A stretch of 64,000 bases of DNA from Alphaproteobacteria bacterium (GTDB taxonomy: Bacteria > Pseudomonadota > Alphaproteobacteria > Sphingomonadales > Sphingomonadaceae), in assembly GCA_030424845.1 (NCBI GenBank), contig JAUHWC010000001.1:372001-436000 (forward strand). The letters are read 5' to 3'. Below the pieces are notes generated by a model. It saw only the letters and a list, made by a program, of their open reading frames with translations. It made no database searches and was not told where the DNA came from. The position numbers and the translations under genes are program-made. Positions 56,189 to 64,000 of this stretch are shown in pieces (the stretch's first letter is position 1; every line of letters starts with the position of its first letter).

Positions 56189-57211
56189 TCAATACCCCCG
56201 CGACACCGCGAATTGCGCAGCCTCCACCATCGCGCGGCGCGCTTCGCTGTCGGGGAAGATCGACAAGGCATCGCAGGCGCGCTGGGCGAAGTGGCGCGCC
56301 CGTTCGCGCGTGTCGGCCACGGCATTGTGCTTGCCGATCAGCTCGACAGCCCTTGCCAGGTCCTCGTCCGAATTGGTGAATCCGGCGATGCAGTCCTTCC
56401 AGAACTCGCGTTCGTCCTCGTTTCCGCGTGCGTAGGCGAGGATCACCGGCAGCGTCATCTTGCCTTCGCGGAAATCATCGCCCCGGTCCTTGCCCATTTC
56501 GGCAGCATCGGAATCATAATCGATCGCATCGTCGACGAGCTGGAAGGCGATGCCGAGGTTGCGGCCGTAATCGTCGAGCGCCTTTTCCTGCGCCTCGTCC
56601 CGTTCTGCCACGACCGCGGCGATGCGGCTGGCAGCGGCGAAGAGAGCGGCGGTCTTGGCGCCGATGATGTGGAGGTAACGCTCTTCCGAAGTCTCGATCT
56701 TGCGCTGGCTCACCAGCTGGTCGACTTCGCCCTGCGCGATGATGGCACTGGCGGAGGAGAGGATTTTCAGCACTTTCAGGCTGCCGTCCTCCACCATCAG
56801 TTCGAAAGCGCGGGAAAACAGGAAATCGCCCACCAGCACGGTGGCGGGGTTGCCGAAGACGATGTTCGCCGCTTCCTTGCCCCGGCGCATTTCGCTGCCG
56901 TCCACCACGTCATCATGCAAGAGCGTTGCGGTGTGGATGAACTCCACCGCGGCTGCCAGCTTGTGATGGCGCGTGCCCTGGTATCCGATCACTTCTGCCC
57001 CGGCGAGCGTGAGCATCGGCCGCATGCGCTTGCCGCCGCCCGAAATCAGGTGCCCGGCGAGCGCCGGAATCAGCGGAATCTCGCTCTGCATCCGGTCCAG
57101 GATCACCTGGTTCACCGAATTCATGGCCGAGGCCGTGAGCGAGAGGATCGGCGTAAGGGAGGGCGCACCCTGTTCCTTGCCGCGCGTGATGGGAACGACA
57201 TTGGACGTCAT
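56189..57211 (-). CDS. ispB: all-trans polyprenyl diphosphate synthase (IspB-like)
   Basis: A trans-prenyl diphosphate synthase, 340 aa, making the side chain of ubiquinone. The two aspartate-rich motifs are LLHDDVVDGSEMRRG and FQLVDDAIDYDSD, and GGKRMRPML is at the N-terminal end. The chain length (octa- to decaprenyl) cannot be read from sequence; ubiquinone-10 would be usual in this group. It is divergent from the chorismate mutase gene. Confidence 0.93.
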   Translation of the reverse strand: MTSNVVPITRGKEQGAPSLTPILSLTASAMNSVNQVILDRMQSEIPLIPALAGHLISGGGKRMRPMLTLAGAEVIGYQGTRHHKLAAAVEFIHTATLLHDDVVDGSEMRRGKEAANIVFGNPATVLVGDFLFSRAFELMVEDGSLKVLKILSSASAIIAQGEVDQLVSQRKIETSEERYLHIIGAKTAALFAAASRIAAVVAERDEAQEKALDDYGRNLGIAFQLVDDAIDYDSDAAEMGKDRGDDFREGKMTLPVILAYARGNEDEREFWKDCIAGFTNSDEDLARAVELIGKHNAVADTRERARHFAQRACDALSIFPDSEARRAMVEAAQFAVSRGY

Positions 57212-57277
57212 GACGATTTACCCAATGCGGCAGCATGCAGGTGTTGGCAAGCGCGCATTTGCTGCTAGTCAGGCCGG

Positions 57278-57622
57278 ATGGCATCACAATCATCGCAGGC
57301 AGACATGGAAGATCCGGAAGAGCACCTGACGCACGATCCGCATGTAGACCCGCAGCTGGCCGCCTATCGCAAGAGCATCGACAATATCGATGCCGCCCTG
57401 ATCCACATGTTGGCGGAGCGTTTTCGCATCACCCAGGCAGTGGGCGAATACAAGGCGAAGAAGCAGCTTCCCCCGGCCGATCCCCGGCGCGAGGACAAGC
57501 AGGTCATGCGGTTGCGCGCCCTGGCGGAGAGCGCGGACCTCGATCCGGAATTCAGCGAGAAGTTCATTCGCTTCGTGATCGACGAGGTGATCCGCCACCA
57601 CAATATCGCAAGGGGAAAATAG
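57278..57622 (+). CDS. chorismate mutase (AroQ type)
   Basis: A stand-alone AroQ-fold chorismate mutase, 114 aa. The pattern YRKSIDNIDAALIHMLAERFRITQAVGEYKAKKQL followed by PADPRREDKQVMRLRAL shows the catalytic Arg and Lys positions. It makes prephenate for phenylalanine and tyrosine. It lies one base before the GTG of the next gene. Confidence 0.93.
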   Translation: MASQSSQADMEDPEEHLTHDPHVDPQLAAYRKSIDNIDAALIHMLAERFRITQAVGEYKAKKQLPPADPRREDKQVMRLRALAESADLDPEFSEKFIRFVIDEVIRHHNIARGK

Positions 57623-57623
57623 G

Positions 57624-58049
57624 GTGTCCGAGAGCAAGCTGGTGGGTGGCTGCCTGTGCGGTGAAATCCGCTATGAAATCATCGGCGAGCCGGTATTCGT
57701 CAGCCAGTGCTGTTGCAAGGATTGCCAGAAGGCGACCGGCACCGGCCACACCACCATCATCGGCATTCGCGGTGACCAGTTGCAGATGGCCGGAACGCCC
57801 AGGACCTATACAAACACGGGCGACACCGGCGGATCGGTGACCCGGCATTTCTGCGGCACCTGTGCCGGTCGGCTCTATACCACCGGTGACCTGCCGGGTG
57901 ACATGAAGATCGTGCAGGCCGGATCGCTTGACGATCCCAACCAGGTCTCGCCGATCAATGCGATCTACGTGAAGGACAAGCCTGTCTGGGACATGCTCGA
58001 TCCCAACATCCCGCATTTCGAAGGCATGCCGGAACGCCCGACGGGTTGA
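57624..58049 (+). CDS. GFA-family zinc-binding protein
   Basis: A second GFA-family protein, 141 aa. Cysteine pairs GGCLCGEIRYE, CCCKDCQKATG and FCGTCAGRLY form the expected zinc sites. The start is a GTG preceded by an AGGG sequence at the chorismate mutase stop. It differs from the earlier GFA copy in the window, and its function is unknown. Its stop is three bases from the convergent histidine kinase stop. Confidence 0.88.
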   Translation: MSESKLVGGCLCGEIRYEIIGEPVFVSQCCCKDCQKATGTGHTTIIGIRGDQLQMAGTPRTYTNTGDTGGSVTRHFCGTCAGRLYTTGDLPGDMKIVQAGSLDDPNQVSPINAIYVKDKPVWDMLDPNIPHFEGMPERPTG

Positions 58050-58052
58050 GGG

Positions 58053-59516
58053 TCAACTTGCCCGGGGCAGGTTCAGCTTCACCAGCAGGCCGCCCAGGTC
58101 CTCGCTCTCGTCCAGTTCCACGCTGCCGCCGTAGATTTCCGCCACGTCCCGCACGATGGCCAGGCCAAGCCCGGTTCCGGGTTTCTCCGTGTCCAGACGC
58201 GCACCGCGACTGAACAGGTCCTGCCGCATCGCGGCAGGGATGCCCGCGCCATCATCTTCCACACAGACGGTGCACTGATCCGCTTCGGGAACCGCATCAA
58301 CGGTGACAAACACGCTGCCCCCGCCATATTTGGCGGCATTCTCGATCAGGTTGCCCAGGATCTCCTCGAGGTCCTGCTTCTCGATTGCCACCGTCGCATC
58401 CTTCGCACCGGCAATGTCGAGCCGCACATCGGGGTAAAGGCGCGAGACGGCGCGTTCCACGGCATTGGCGCTTTCCATCACGTTGGATCGGGCAAGGCCC
58501 ACGGCCCGCCTGCCTGCTGCCCGTGCCCGGGCAAGGTGATGGTCCACCTGCCTGCGCATCAGCGCCGCCTCGCGCAGCACCGTCTCGTCAAGGTCGGGCG
58601 ACTTGGCATGGGCGGCGTTGTTGAGCACGGTCAGCGGCGTCTTCAGCGCGTGGGCAAGGTTGCCTGCGTGCGTGCGCGCTTCTTCGGCCTGCCGTTCGGA
58701 ATGCTCCAGCAGTGCATTCAACTCCTGCACCATCGGCTGCACTTCCAGCGGCAAGGGGTCTGTCACGCGGTTGGTGCCGGTGGTGCGGATGCGGGCAATT
58801 GCCTGGCGGATACGGCGCAGCGGGCCAAGGCCGTACCAGGTCTGCAGCATCACCATCAGCAAAAGGCCGATCCCCAGGACCGCGAAGGACCAGCCCAGGA
58901 TGCCGCGCGTATTGGCGATCTGCTGGTCCAGTTCGGCACGCGTGCTGGCGACCACGAATTGCCAATTCACATCGCTTCCGGGAATTCCCACGGTTCGCTG
59001 GGCTATGCGCACCTGTTCACCATTTGCCGCTTCACCATTGTAGAAGATAGGCTGCACCGCGCGCTCGTCCTCGCGTATCGGCAAGGGTTCGTCCCACAAG
59101 GATCGCGAAAGGTAGGGCAGGTAATCCCCGCCGGTGATCTGCCAGTAATAGCCGCTGTTGGGCTCCAGGTAGCGCTGGTCACCCAGCGGGCGGTTGAAGC
59201 GCACTTCGCCGAACGGGTCGATCTCAGCGTTGAGGACCATCGCGTTGAGCGAGATCTCCAGCTGCTCGTCAAACTGGTTGGAAATCAGGTTGGTCAGCGC
59301 GCGGTCCAGCGCCACGCCGCCGACACTGAGCAGCATGAGGATCCACACCGCCGCAATCAGCAGCATCCGACGCGAGATGCTGCCGGTGTGCATGGGCGGC
59401 TGCGGGGCGTCGGGCAGAGCGCCCTCGCCCCCGGCAGCGGACGGAACCGCCGCCGTGGAGCCGCCGCTATTCGCGGGGGCTGTCTGCGGGGTCGTCGAGG
59501 CTGTAACCGAGGCCAC
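58053..59516 (-). CDS. sensor histidine kinase
   Basis: A membrane sensor kinase of 487 aa. An N-terminal Pro/Ala/Gly-rich cytosolic tail (1-45) is followed by a helix (about 50-72), a periplasmic sensor region (about 73-208), a second helix (about 208-228) and a HAMP. The phospho-accepting His289 is in NLAHALKTPLTVL. N, G1 and G2 boxes are visible (LIENAAKYG, DDGAGIPAA, GTGLGLAIV). The motif resembles PhoQ-like kinases. It overlaps the regulator gene by 50 bases. Confidence 0.93.
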   Translation of the reverse strand: MASVTASTTPQTAPANSGGSTAAVPSAAGGEGALPDAPQPPMHTGSISRRMLLIAAVWILMLLSVGGVALDRALTNLISNQFDEQLEISLNAMVLNAEIDPFGEVRFNRPLGDQRYLEPNSGYYWQITGGDYLPYLSRSLWDEPLPIREDERAVQPIFYNGEAANGEQVRIAQRTVGIPGSDVNWQFVVASTRAELDQQIANTRGILGWSFAVLGIGLLLMVMLQTWYGLGPLRRIRQAIARIRTTGTNRVTDPLPLEVQPMVQELNALLEHSERQAEEARTHAGNLAHALKTPLTVLNNAAHAKSPDLDETVLREAALMRRQVDHHLARARAAGRRAVGLARSNVMESANAVERAVSRLYPDVRLDIAGAKDATVAIEKQDLEEILGNLIENAAKYGGGSVFVTVDAVPEADQCTVCVEDDGAGIPAAMRQDLFSRGARLDTEKPGTGLGLAIVRDVAEIYGGSVELDESEDLGGLLVKLNLPRAS

Positions 59517-60144
59517 GGATGGTCGTGATCACATTGGCACCCAGCTTCTTGCGAATACGGGTGACGAAGACCTCGATCGTGTTCGAATCGCGGTCAAAAT
59601 CCTGATCGTAGATATGTTCGATCAGTTCGGTACGGCTGACCACCTTGCCCTTGTGGTGCATCAGGTAGGACAGCAGCTTGTATTCCTGCGCGGTCAGCTT
59701 CACCGGCTCGCCAGCGCGGGTAACGCGTCCGGAACGGGTATCCAGCCGCACGTCGCCCGCGGTCAGCTCGGACGAGACATTGCCCGAAGCGCGGCGGATC
59801 AACGCACGCAGGCGGGCGATCAGCTCTTCGGTCTGGAAAGGCTTGGCGAGATAGTCGTCAGCGCCCGCATCGAGGCCGGCCACCTTGTCGGACCAGCTGT
59901 CCCGCGCGGTCAGCACCAGCACGGGGAAGTTGCGCTTTTCCTTGCGCCACATGCCCAGCACCGTCAGCCCGTCGATCTCCGGCAGGCCAAGGTCGAGAAT
60001 GACGGCATCGTAATCCTCGGTAGAGCCGAGAAAATGGCCGTCCTCGCCATCGGTGGACAAGTCCACCGCATAGCCGTTCTGCTCCAATGTCGACTTGAGC
60101 TGCTGGCCCAGTGTCGGTTCATCCTCGACGATCAGGATGCGCAT
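59467..60144 (-). CDS. OmpR-family response regulator
   Basis: A 225-aa response regulator. The receiver domain has the phosphorylation site Asp51 (VILDLGLP), the acidic pair near residues 7-8 and Lys101. The winged-helix domain (about 125-220) has the usual KLTAQEYKLLSYLMHH. It resembles PhoP-type regulators, but the regulon is unknown. A PepSY-like gene precedes it on the same strand, 83 bases away. Confidence 0.94.
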   Translation of the reverse strand: MRILIVEDEPTLGQQLKSTLEQNGYAVDLSTDGEDGHFLGSTEDYDAVILDLGLPEIDGLTVLGMWRKEKRNFPVLVLTARDSWSDKVAGLDAGADDYLAKPFQTEELIARLRALIRRASGNVSSELTAGDVRLDTRSGRVTRAGEPVKLTAQEYKLLSYLMHHKGKVVSRTELIEHIYDQDFDRDSNTIEVFVTRIRKKLGANVITTIRGLGYSLDDPADSPRE

Positions 60145-60227
60145 CCATTTTCCCCTGTAAAACGCCTGTTATTCCAATTGGTCGCGATCGTGTAACGCGT
60201 CAACCAGCCGGAAGGTTTCTCCCACTC

Positions 60228-60560
60228 TTATCGCGAGACCCGAAGCACGCGGGCGGTGCGGGCATCCACGTCCACCCAGATCACCCGGCCTTCGCGTATG
60301 AACTTCAGGCGATAGGCATGCGCGGCCGGATCATATTCGAAACCGATATATTCATCGCCATCCATGCGCGGGATGATGCGGCGCTCGATCTCGCGGATCG
60401 GCATGTTGCGCCCGGCCTGCATCTGTTCGCGCGCACTGTCCTGCTCGCCGCGCGGCTGCTGGGAGCGCTGCAAGCGCTGCTGTGCCGACAGGTCGGAAGC
60501 TGCGGCAATCGGGCCTGCCAGCATGGCCACGGCGGCCAGGGATGCGAGAATCCGTTTCAT
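60228..60560 (-). CDS. PepSY-domain-like periplasmic protein
   Basis: A 110-aa exported protein: signal peptide MKRILASLAAVAMLAGPIAA, a Gln/Arg-rich segment and a PepSY-like fold (MPIREIERRIIPRMDG, YRLKFIREGRVIWVDVDARTARVL). It precedes a response regulator and kinase on the same strand, a frequent arrangement in which PepSY proteins modulate or report on the two-component system (family inference). The start at MKRIL is chosen over a longer frame without a signal peptide. Confidence 0.82.
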   Translation of the reverse strand: MKRILASLAAVAMLAGPIAAASDLSAQQRLQRSQQPRGEQDSAREQMQAGRNMPIREIERRIIPRMDGDEYIGFEYDPAAHAYRLKFIREGRVIWVDVDARTARVLRVSR

Positions 60561-60728
60561 GATGACCTTTTGCCTAGCCACGGCGCGTTGAACAAGCTGT
60601 GAATGCAATCACGGCTATTCAGAAAGGTTGGCCCTTTCCTTAACAGCCTGGCGCGAGCCAAGCACGTCCTGACGCTATCAACGAGCCTTGCCAGCAGGCC
60701 TGCCCGCGCCTACTTGCGCGCTCGACTT

Positions 60729-62534
60729 ATGGCAGAACCTCCGATCCTCTCATGGGAAGGCCTTGGCTTGCACCAGGGCGAAGGCTGGCTTTTCGGCGGC
60801 CCGGAAACCGATGGGCTGGACCTGCATATCGGCCCGCGCGACAGGCTGGCGCTGATCGGCCGCAATGGAGCAGGCAAGACCACGCTGCTGCGACTGATCA
60901 CCGGCGAGATCGAGGCCGATCGCGGCATCCGCAAGGTAAAACCGGGCACCAATATCGTGCTGCTGGAGCAGGAGCCCGATTTTGCCGGCTGCGAGACACT
61001 GATGGATTTTGCCCTCGGCGGCAGGAACCCGCCCGCCCGGCACGAGGTGGAGAGCATCGCCGGACAGCTGGGGATCGACATGGAAACGGGCGCTGCCGGG
61101 GCTTCCGGTGGCGAGAAGCGCCGTGCCGCCCTCGCCCGCGCACTCGCGCTCGACCCTGACCTGCTGCTGCTTGACGAGCCGACCAACCACCTCGACCTGT
61201 CCGCGATCGACTGGCTGGAAGGCTGGCTCAACCGCTACAAGGGCGCCTTCATCGTCATCAGCCATGACCGCACTTTCCTCAAGCGCCTGACCCGCGCGAC
61301 CATCTGGCTTGATCGCGGCAACCTGCGCCGCAAAGAAGTGGGCTTCGGCGGCTACGAGGCATGGGAAGAGCAGGTCTATGCAGAGGAGGCCCGCGCGGCA
61401 GAGAAGCTCGATGCCAAGCTGAAGATCGAGGCGCATTGGCTTGAGCGCGGCGTTACCGCAAGGCGCAAGCGCAACATGGGTCGCCTCGAAAAGCTGTGGC
61501 AGATGCGCGAACAGCGTGCCGCCATGATCAACCCCGCCGGCACCGCCAAGCTGAAGCTGGGCAGCGACGAGGACTTCAAGTCCAAGTCCGTGATCGTGGC
61601 GGAGGACATCTCCAAGACTTACGGTGACCGAGCCATTATCAAGCCGTTCTCGCTGCGCATCCAGCGCGGCGACCGCATCGGCATCGTCGGCGCCAATGGT
61701 GCCGGCAAGACCACGCTGCTGAAGATGCTCACCGGCGAACTGGAACCCGACACGGGCAGCGTGACCCATGCGAAAACGCTTTCCGGCGTGATGATCGACC
61801 AGCAAAGGAAACTGCTCGACCCGCAGAAGACCGTGCGCCAGATCCTTGCCGAAGGGGGCGACTGGCTGGACGTGCGCGGGCAGCGCAAGCACGTGCAGGC
61901 CTATCTCAAGGATTTCCTGTTCGATCCTTCCGTGATCGATGCCAAGATCGGCACCTTCAGCGGCGGTGAGCGCAGCCGCCTGCTGCTGGCCCGCGAATTC
62001 TCGCGCACCTCCAACCTCTTGGTGCTGGACGAGCCGACGAACGACCTTGACCTGGAAACGCTGGACCTGCTGCAGGAAGTGATCGCCGATTATGACGGCA
62101 CCGTGCTGATCGTCAGCCATGATCGCGATTTCCTCGATCGCACGGTCACGGTGACGCTGGGCCTCGATGGCAGCGGCTTTGTCGACATCATCGCCGGCGG
62201 TTACGAAGACTGGGAAGCCAAGCGCGAGGAACGCCGCAAGCCGGCAAAGAAGGCCGCGAAGGAAGAGCTCGCCGCACCTCCTCCCCCGCCGCCCGCGTCC
62301 AAGTCAGGCAAGCTCAGCTACAAGGACCAGCGCGATTACGAGCAACTGCCTGCCCGCATCGAGGAGCTGGAGAAGCTGATCGCCAATGGCGAGGCGGCGC
62401 TGGCCGATCCCGACCTCTACAGCCGCGATCCGGACAAGTTCGCGCGCATCAGCAAGTCGCTGGAAATGGCGCGCAACGAGAAGGACGAGGCAGAGCTGCG
62501 CTGGCTGGAACTGGCCGAACTGGTCGAAGGCTGA
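60729..62534 (+). CDS. ABC-F family ATPase (Uup-like)
   Basis: A soluble protein with two ABC ATPase domains, 601 aa. Walker A motifs GRNGAGKTT and GANGAGKTT, Walker B LLLDEPTNHLDL and LVLDEPTNDLDL, and signatures SGGEKRR and SGGERSR are present. The linker and the C-terminal coiled-coil region (about 500-601, Pro-rich then LEKLIANGEAAL) fit the Uup type, linked to DNA replication fork or ribosome-related processes. The start is MAEPPILSW. Confidence 0.94.
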   Translation: MAEPPILSWEGLGLHQGEGWLFGGPETDGLDLHIGPRDRLALIGRNGAGKTTLLRLITGEIEADRGIRKVKPGTNIVLLEQEPDFAGCETLMDFALGGRNPPARHEVESIAGQLGIDMETGAAGASGGEKRRAALARALALDPDLLLLDEPTNHLDLSAIDWLEGWLNRYKGAFIVISHDRTFLKRLTRATIWLDRGNLRRKEVGFGGYEAWEEQVYAEEARAAEKLDAKLKIEAHWLERGVTARRKRNMGRLEKLWQMREQRAAMINPAGTAKLKLGSDEDFKSKSVIVAEDISKTYGDRAIIKPFSLRIQRGDRIGIVGANGAGKTTLLKMLTGELEPDTGSVTHAKTLSGVMIDQQRKLLDPQKTVRQILAEGGDWLDVRGQRKHVQAYLKDFLFDPSVIDAKIGTFSGGERSRLLLAREFSRTSNLLVLDEPTNDLDLETLDLLQEVIADYDGTVLIVSHDRDFLDRTVTVTLGLDGSGFVDIIAGGYEDWEAKREERRKPAKKAAKEELAAPPPPPPASKSGKLSYKDQRDYEQLPARIEELEKLIANGEAALADPDLYSRDPDKFARISKSLEMARNEKDEAELRWLELAELVEG

Positions 62535-62598
62535 TTTCCGCCGACCGTTTGCGCGCAATCAATTTTGTGCTGCACTGCACAATGTATGTACTTCACCC

Positions 62599-62820
62599 AT
62601 GCGCGAATCGATCACTCATGTCGACCTGCCTCCGCACCTCGCCTTTGCCGAGATGTGGATGGCCACTTGGTCGGAAGCCGTGATGGCGGCCACCACCGAG
62701 ATGTTCCATTTCTGGTGCATGCCCTTTTGCGAACCGCACCATCACGAGGCGCAAAACCGCTTCCAGATGGAAGTACCCGAACCCTTCGAGGATGACGAGG
62801 ATCCCGAACTGTTCGCCTGA
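62599..62820 (+). CDS. hypothetical small protein
   Basis: A 73-aa protein I do not recognise: MRESITHVDLPPHLAFAEMW, a Cys/His-containing central part (FWCMPFCEPHHHEA) and an acidic tail EPFEDDEDPELFA. No signal peptide or membrane helix. It follows the ABC-F gene by 64 bases, and its stop lies 13 bases from the convergent DUF6456 gene. It is probably a real small gene, with unknown role; it lacks a strong ribosome binding site. Confidence 0.5.
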   Translation: MRESITHVDLPPHLAFAEMWMATWSEAVMAATTEMFHFWCMPFCEPHHHEAQNRFQMEVPEPFEDDEDPELFA

Positions 62821-62833
62821 TGGCGGGCCATCG

Positions 62834-63307
62834 TCAGTTGATACGGTAGAAATCCGCCACCCGGTCCAGCGCCAGTTTCAGCACCAGCTTGCCGCTGCGC
62901 GCGGGCCATTGCAGCGCCTTTTCGGCCACCGGCAGTGTCTCGCCCGAGCAGACAACCCGCCACAGGATATCCTGCAAACCCTTGCCCGCTTCCGACAGCG
63001 CACCGTGGAAACGCTGGCGTGCCGCCATGACGCGTTCCGTTTGCGTCAGGCCCTGCTCGCCGGTGGTTTTCACGTTTACCGGGTCCCATCGCATGGTGAC
63101 ATTGGGGCCCAGCTGCGCACGCTCGTAATCGGCGCGCAAGCGCTCGCCGGCATCGAACAACCTGTCCTCCAGGTGGCCGTGGGCGTGCAGCCAGCCAAGT
63201 GGACTTTCGGCAATATTCACGGTCACGCTGCGGCGGCGGCGGGACATGCCCTGCCTGCGGCGCGGGCCTTCGACCGTCAGTTCCCGTTCCACCAGATGCT
63301 GTTTCAT
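62834..63307 (-). CDS. DUF6456 domain-containing protein
   Basis: A 157-aa protein with a basic start (GPRRRQGMSRRRRSVTVNIAESP) and a helical domain with SPLGWLHAHGHLEDRLFDAGERLRADYERAQLGPNVTMRWDPV. This is the DUF6456 pattern, which in alphaproteobacteria often accompanies XRE-type regulators. A GGGGAG ribosome binding site precedes the ATG. It is divergent from the XRE gene, with about 95 bases of shared control region. Function unknown. Confidence 0.82.
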   Translation of the reverse strand: MKQHLVERELTVEGPRRRQGMSRRRRSVTVNIAESPLGWLHAHGHLEDRLFDAGERLRADYERAQLGPNVTMRWDPVNVKTTGEQGLTQTERVMAARQRFHGALSEAGKGLQDILWRVVCSGETLPVAEKALQWPARSGKLVLKLALDRVADFYRIN

Positions 63308-63403
63308 GTGCGAATCTCCCCGATTGTGGCGGAGGAGGCCTTGCCAAATGGAACAAGTTGTAGGAAAGAAGAAACCAATCTGGTTACCATAGAGGTTCAA
63401 GCG

Positions 63404-63976
63404 ATGATCAACCGCATCCGCGACATCCGCAAGCAGAAGGGCATGACGCTGGCGGAAGTCGCCGCCGCCTGTGAACCGCCCACCACCGCGCAGACGATCG
63501 GGCGGCTGGAAACGGGCATGCGCAACCTCTCCCTCACCTGGATGAACCGCATTGGCGATGCGCTGGGCGTTGATCCGGAACTGCTGGTGAAGAGCGAGGA
63601 CGAAGCCGTGCCGCAGATCGTCGCCAAGCTGACCGAGCACGGCGCGGAAGCGCTCACCAAGCCCCGCGATGCCATCCTGCCGACGCAGTTGAGCGATGGC
63701 GAAGCGCTGATCTGCCTCACCATAGAAGCGCCGCAAGGCGAATATCGCAGCGGGGACCAGCTGTGGATGCGCCAGATTCGGCCCGAGGATGCCGGCAGCA
63801 TCATCAACCGTGACGTGCTTGCCCCGCGCAGTGGCGGGCGCTTTGCCTTCGGGCGTCTGATTGACCGGCAAGGCAGCCTCGTGGGCCTGCTGCCACCGGG
63901 CATGGGCCAGCGCCAGATCGTGATCGACAGCCCGGCTTGGCTCGCCGTGGCCGAGATGCTCGTGCGCAAGCTGTGA
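63404..63976 (+). CDS. XRE-family transcriptional regulator
   Basis: A 190-aa regulator. The N-terminal HTH is IRKQKGMTLAEVAAACEPPTTAQTIGRLETG, an XRE/Cro fold. The C-terminal half (about 105-190) has a S24/LexA-like beta fold (GEALICLTIEAPQGEYRSGDQLW) but I see no clear catalytic Ser-Lys pair. It may control the divergent DUF6456 gene (inference from position). Confidence 0.85.
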   Translation: MINRIRDIRKQKGMTLAEVAAACEPPTTAQTIGRLETGMRNLSLTWMNRIGDALGVDPELLVKSEDEAVPQIVAKLTEHGAEALTKPRDAILPTQLSDGEALICLTIEAPQGEYRSGDQLWMRQIRPEDAGSIINRDVLAPRSGGRFAFGRLIDRQGSLVGLLPPGMGQRQIVIDSPAWLAVAEMLVRKL

Positions 63977-63978
63977 CG

Positions 63979-64000
63979 ATGAAGGAACGGCTGGCCCGAT
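63979..64000 (+). CDS. start of an unidentified gene (partial)
   Basis: An ATG three bases after the XRE stop reads MKERLAR before the window ends. There are too few residues to identify the protein. Confidence 0.3.

Overview
The window looks like the chromosome of an alphaproteobacterium of the order Sphingomonadales, most likely Erythrobacteraceae or a close relative. This is inferred from the high GC content, the gene order and several lineage-typical proteins (DUF6456, DUF6118, zinc-free L31). A supporting clue is the envelope operon rpsB-tsf-pyrH-frr-uppS-cdsA-dxr-rseP-bamA-ompH-fabZ: it lacks the lpxD, lpxA and lpxB genes that usually sit around fabZ. That fits a group that replaces lipopolysaccharide with glycosphingolipids.

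Layout. 1-6097: an EVE-domain gene (cut by the window edge), a GGDEF-EAL c-di-GMP protein, then the tightly coupled run dapF-mtaB-ftsY-yciB-hypothetical. 6094-13137 (minus strand): kup, and a cytochrome c maturation operon ccmCDEFGH plus a TPR gene (cycH/ccmI type), with no ccmA or ccmB. 13256-16003: an amino-acid dehydrogenase, tRNA-His, a 2OG-Fe(II) oxygenase, a GFA-family protein and rpmE. 16136-27140: the translation and envelope operon named above. 27380-29224: a small membrane protein and the phosphatidylethanolamine pair pssA-psd.

29381-44854 is a 15.4-kb integrative mobilizable element inserted at the 3' end of tRNA-Tyr. It carries a tyrosine integrase, two AlpA-like regulators, a Ti-type TraA relaxase with TraC and TraD, an RSF1010-like oriT and a DUF6118 gene. 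It has no type IV secretion or coupling protein of its own, so it would need a helper to move. Its cargo is anti-phage: (i) a two-gene module, a 1,370-aa nuclease-methyltransferase fusion followed by a PLD-family nuclease, and (ii) a SIR2-HerA pair. The cargo has visibly lower GC than the mobilization genes, so the element is a mosaic. The PLD plus methyltransferase pair is the best candidate for something not well described.

44830-64000 is again ordinary chromosome: tRNA-Tyr, rlmB, a lipoprotein, HU, lon (with a sigma-32-like promoter), a TonB-C-like protein, ebfC, dnaX, the SRP RNA, an NDUFS4-like protein, hrpB, a polyprenyl diphosphate synthase, chorismate mutase, a second GFA protein, a PepSY/response-regulator/histidine-kinase operon, an ABC-F ATPase, small hypotheticals, a DUF6456 protein and an XRE regulator. 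All product names come from reading motifs and gene order; no database search was possible.
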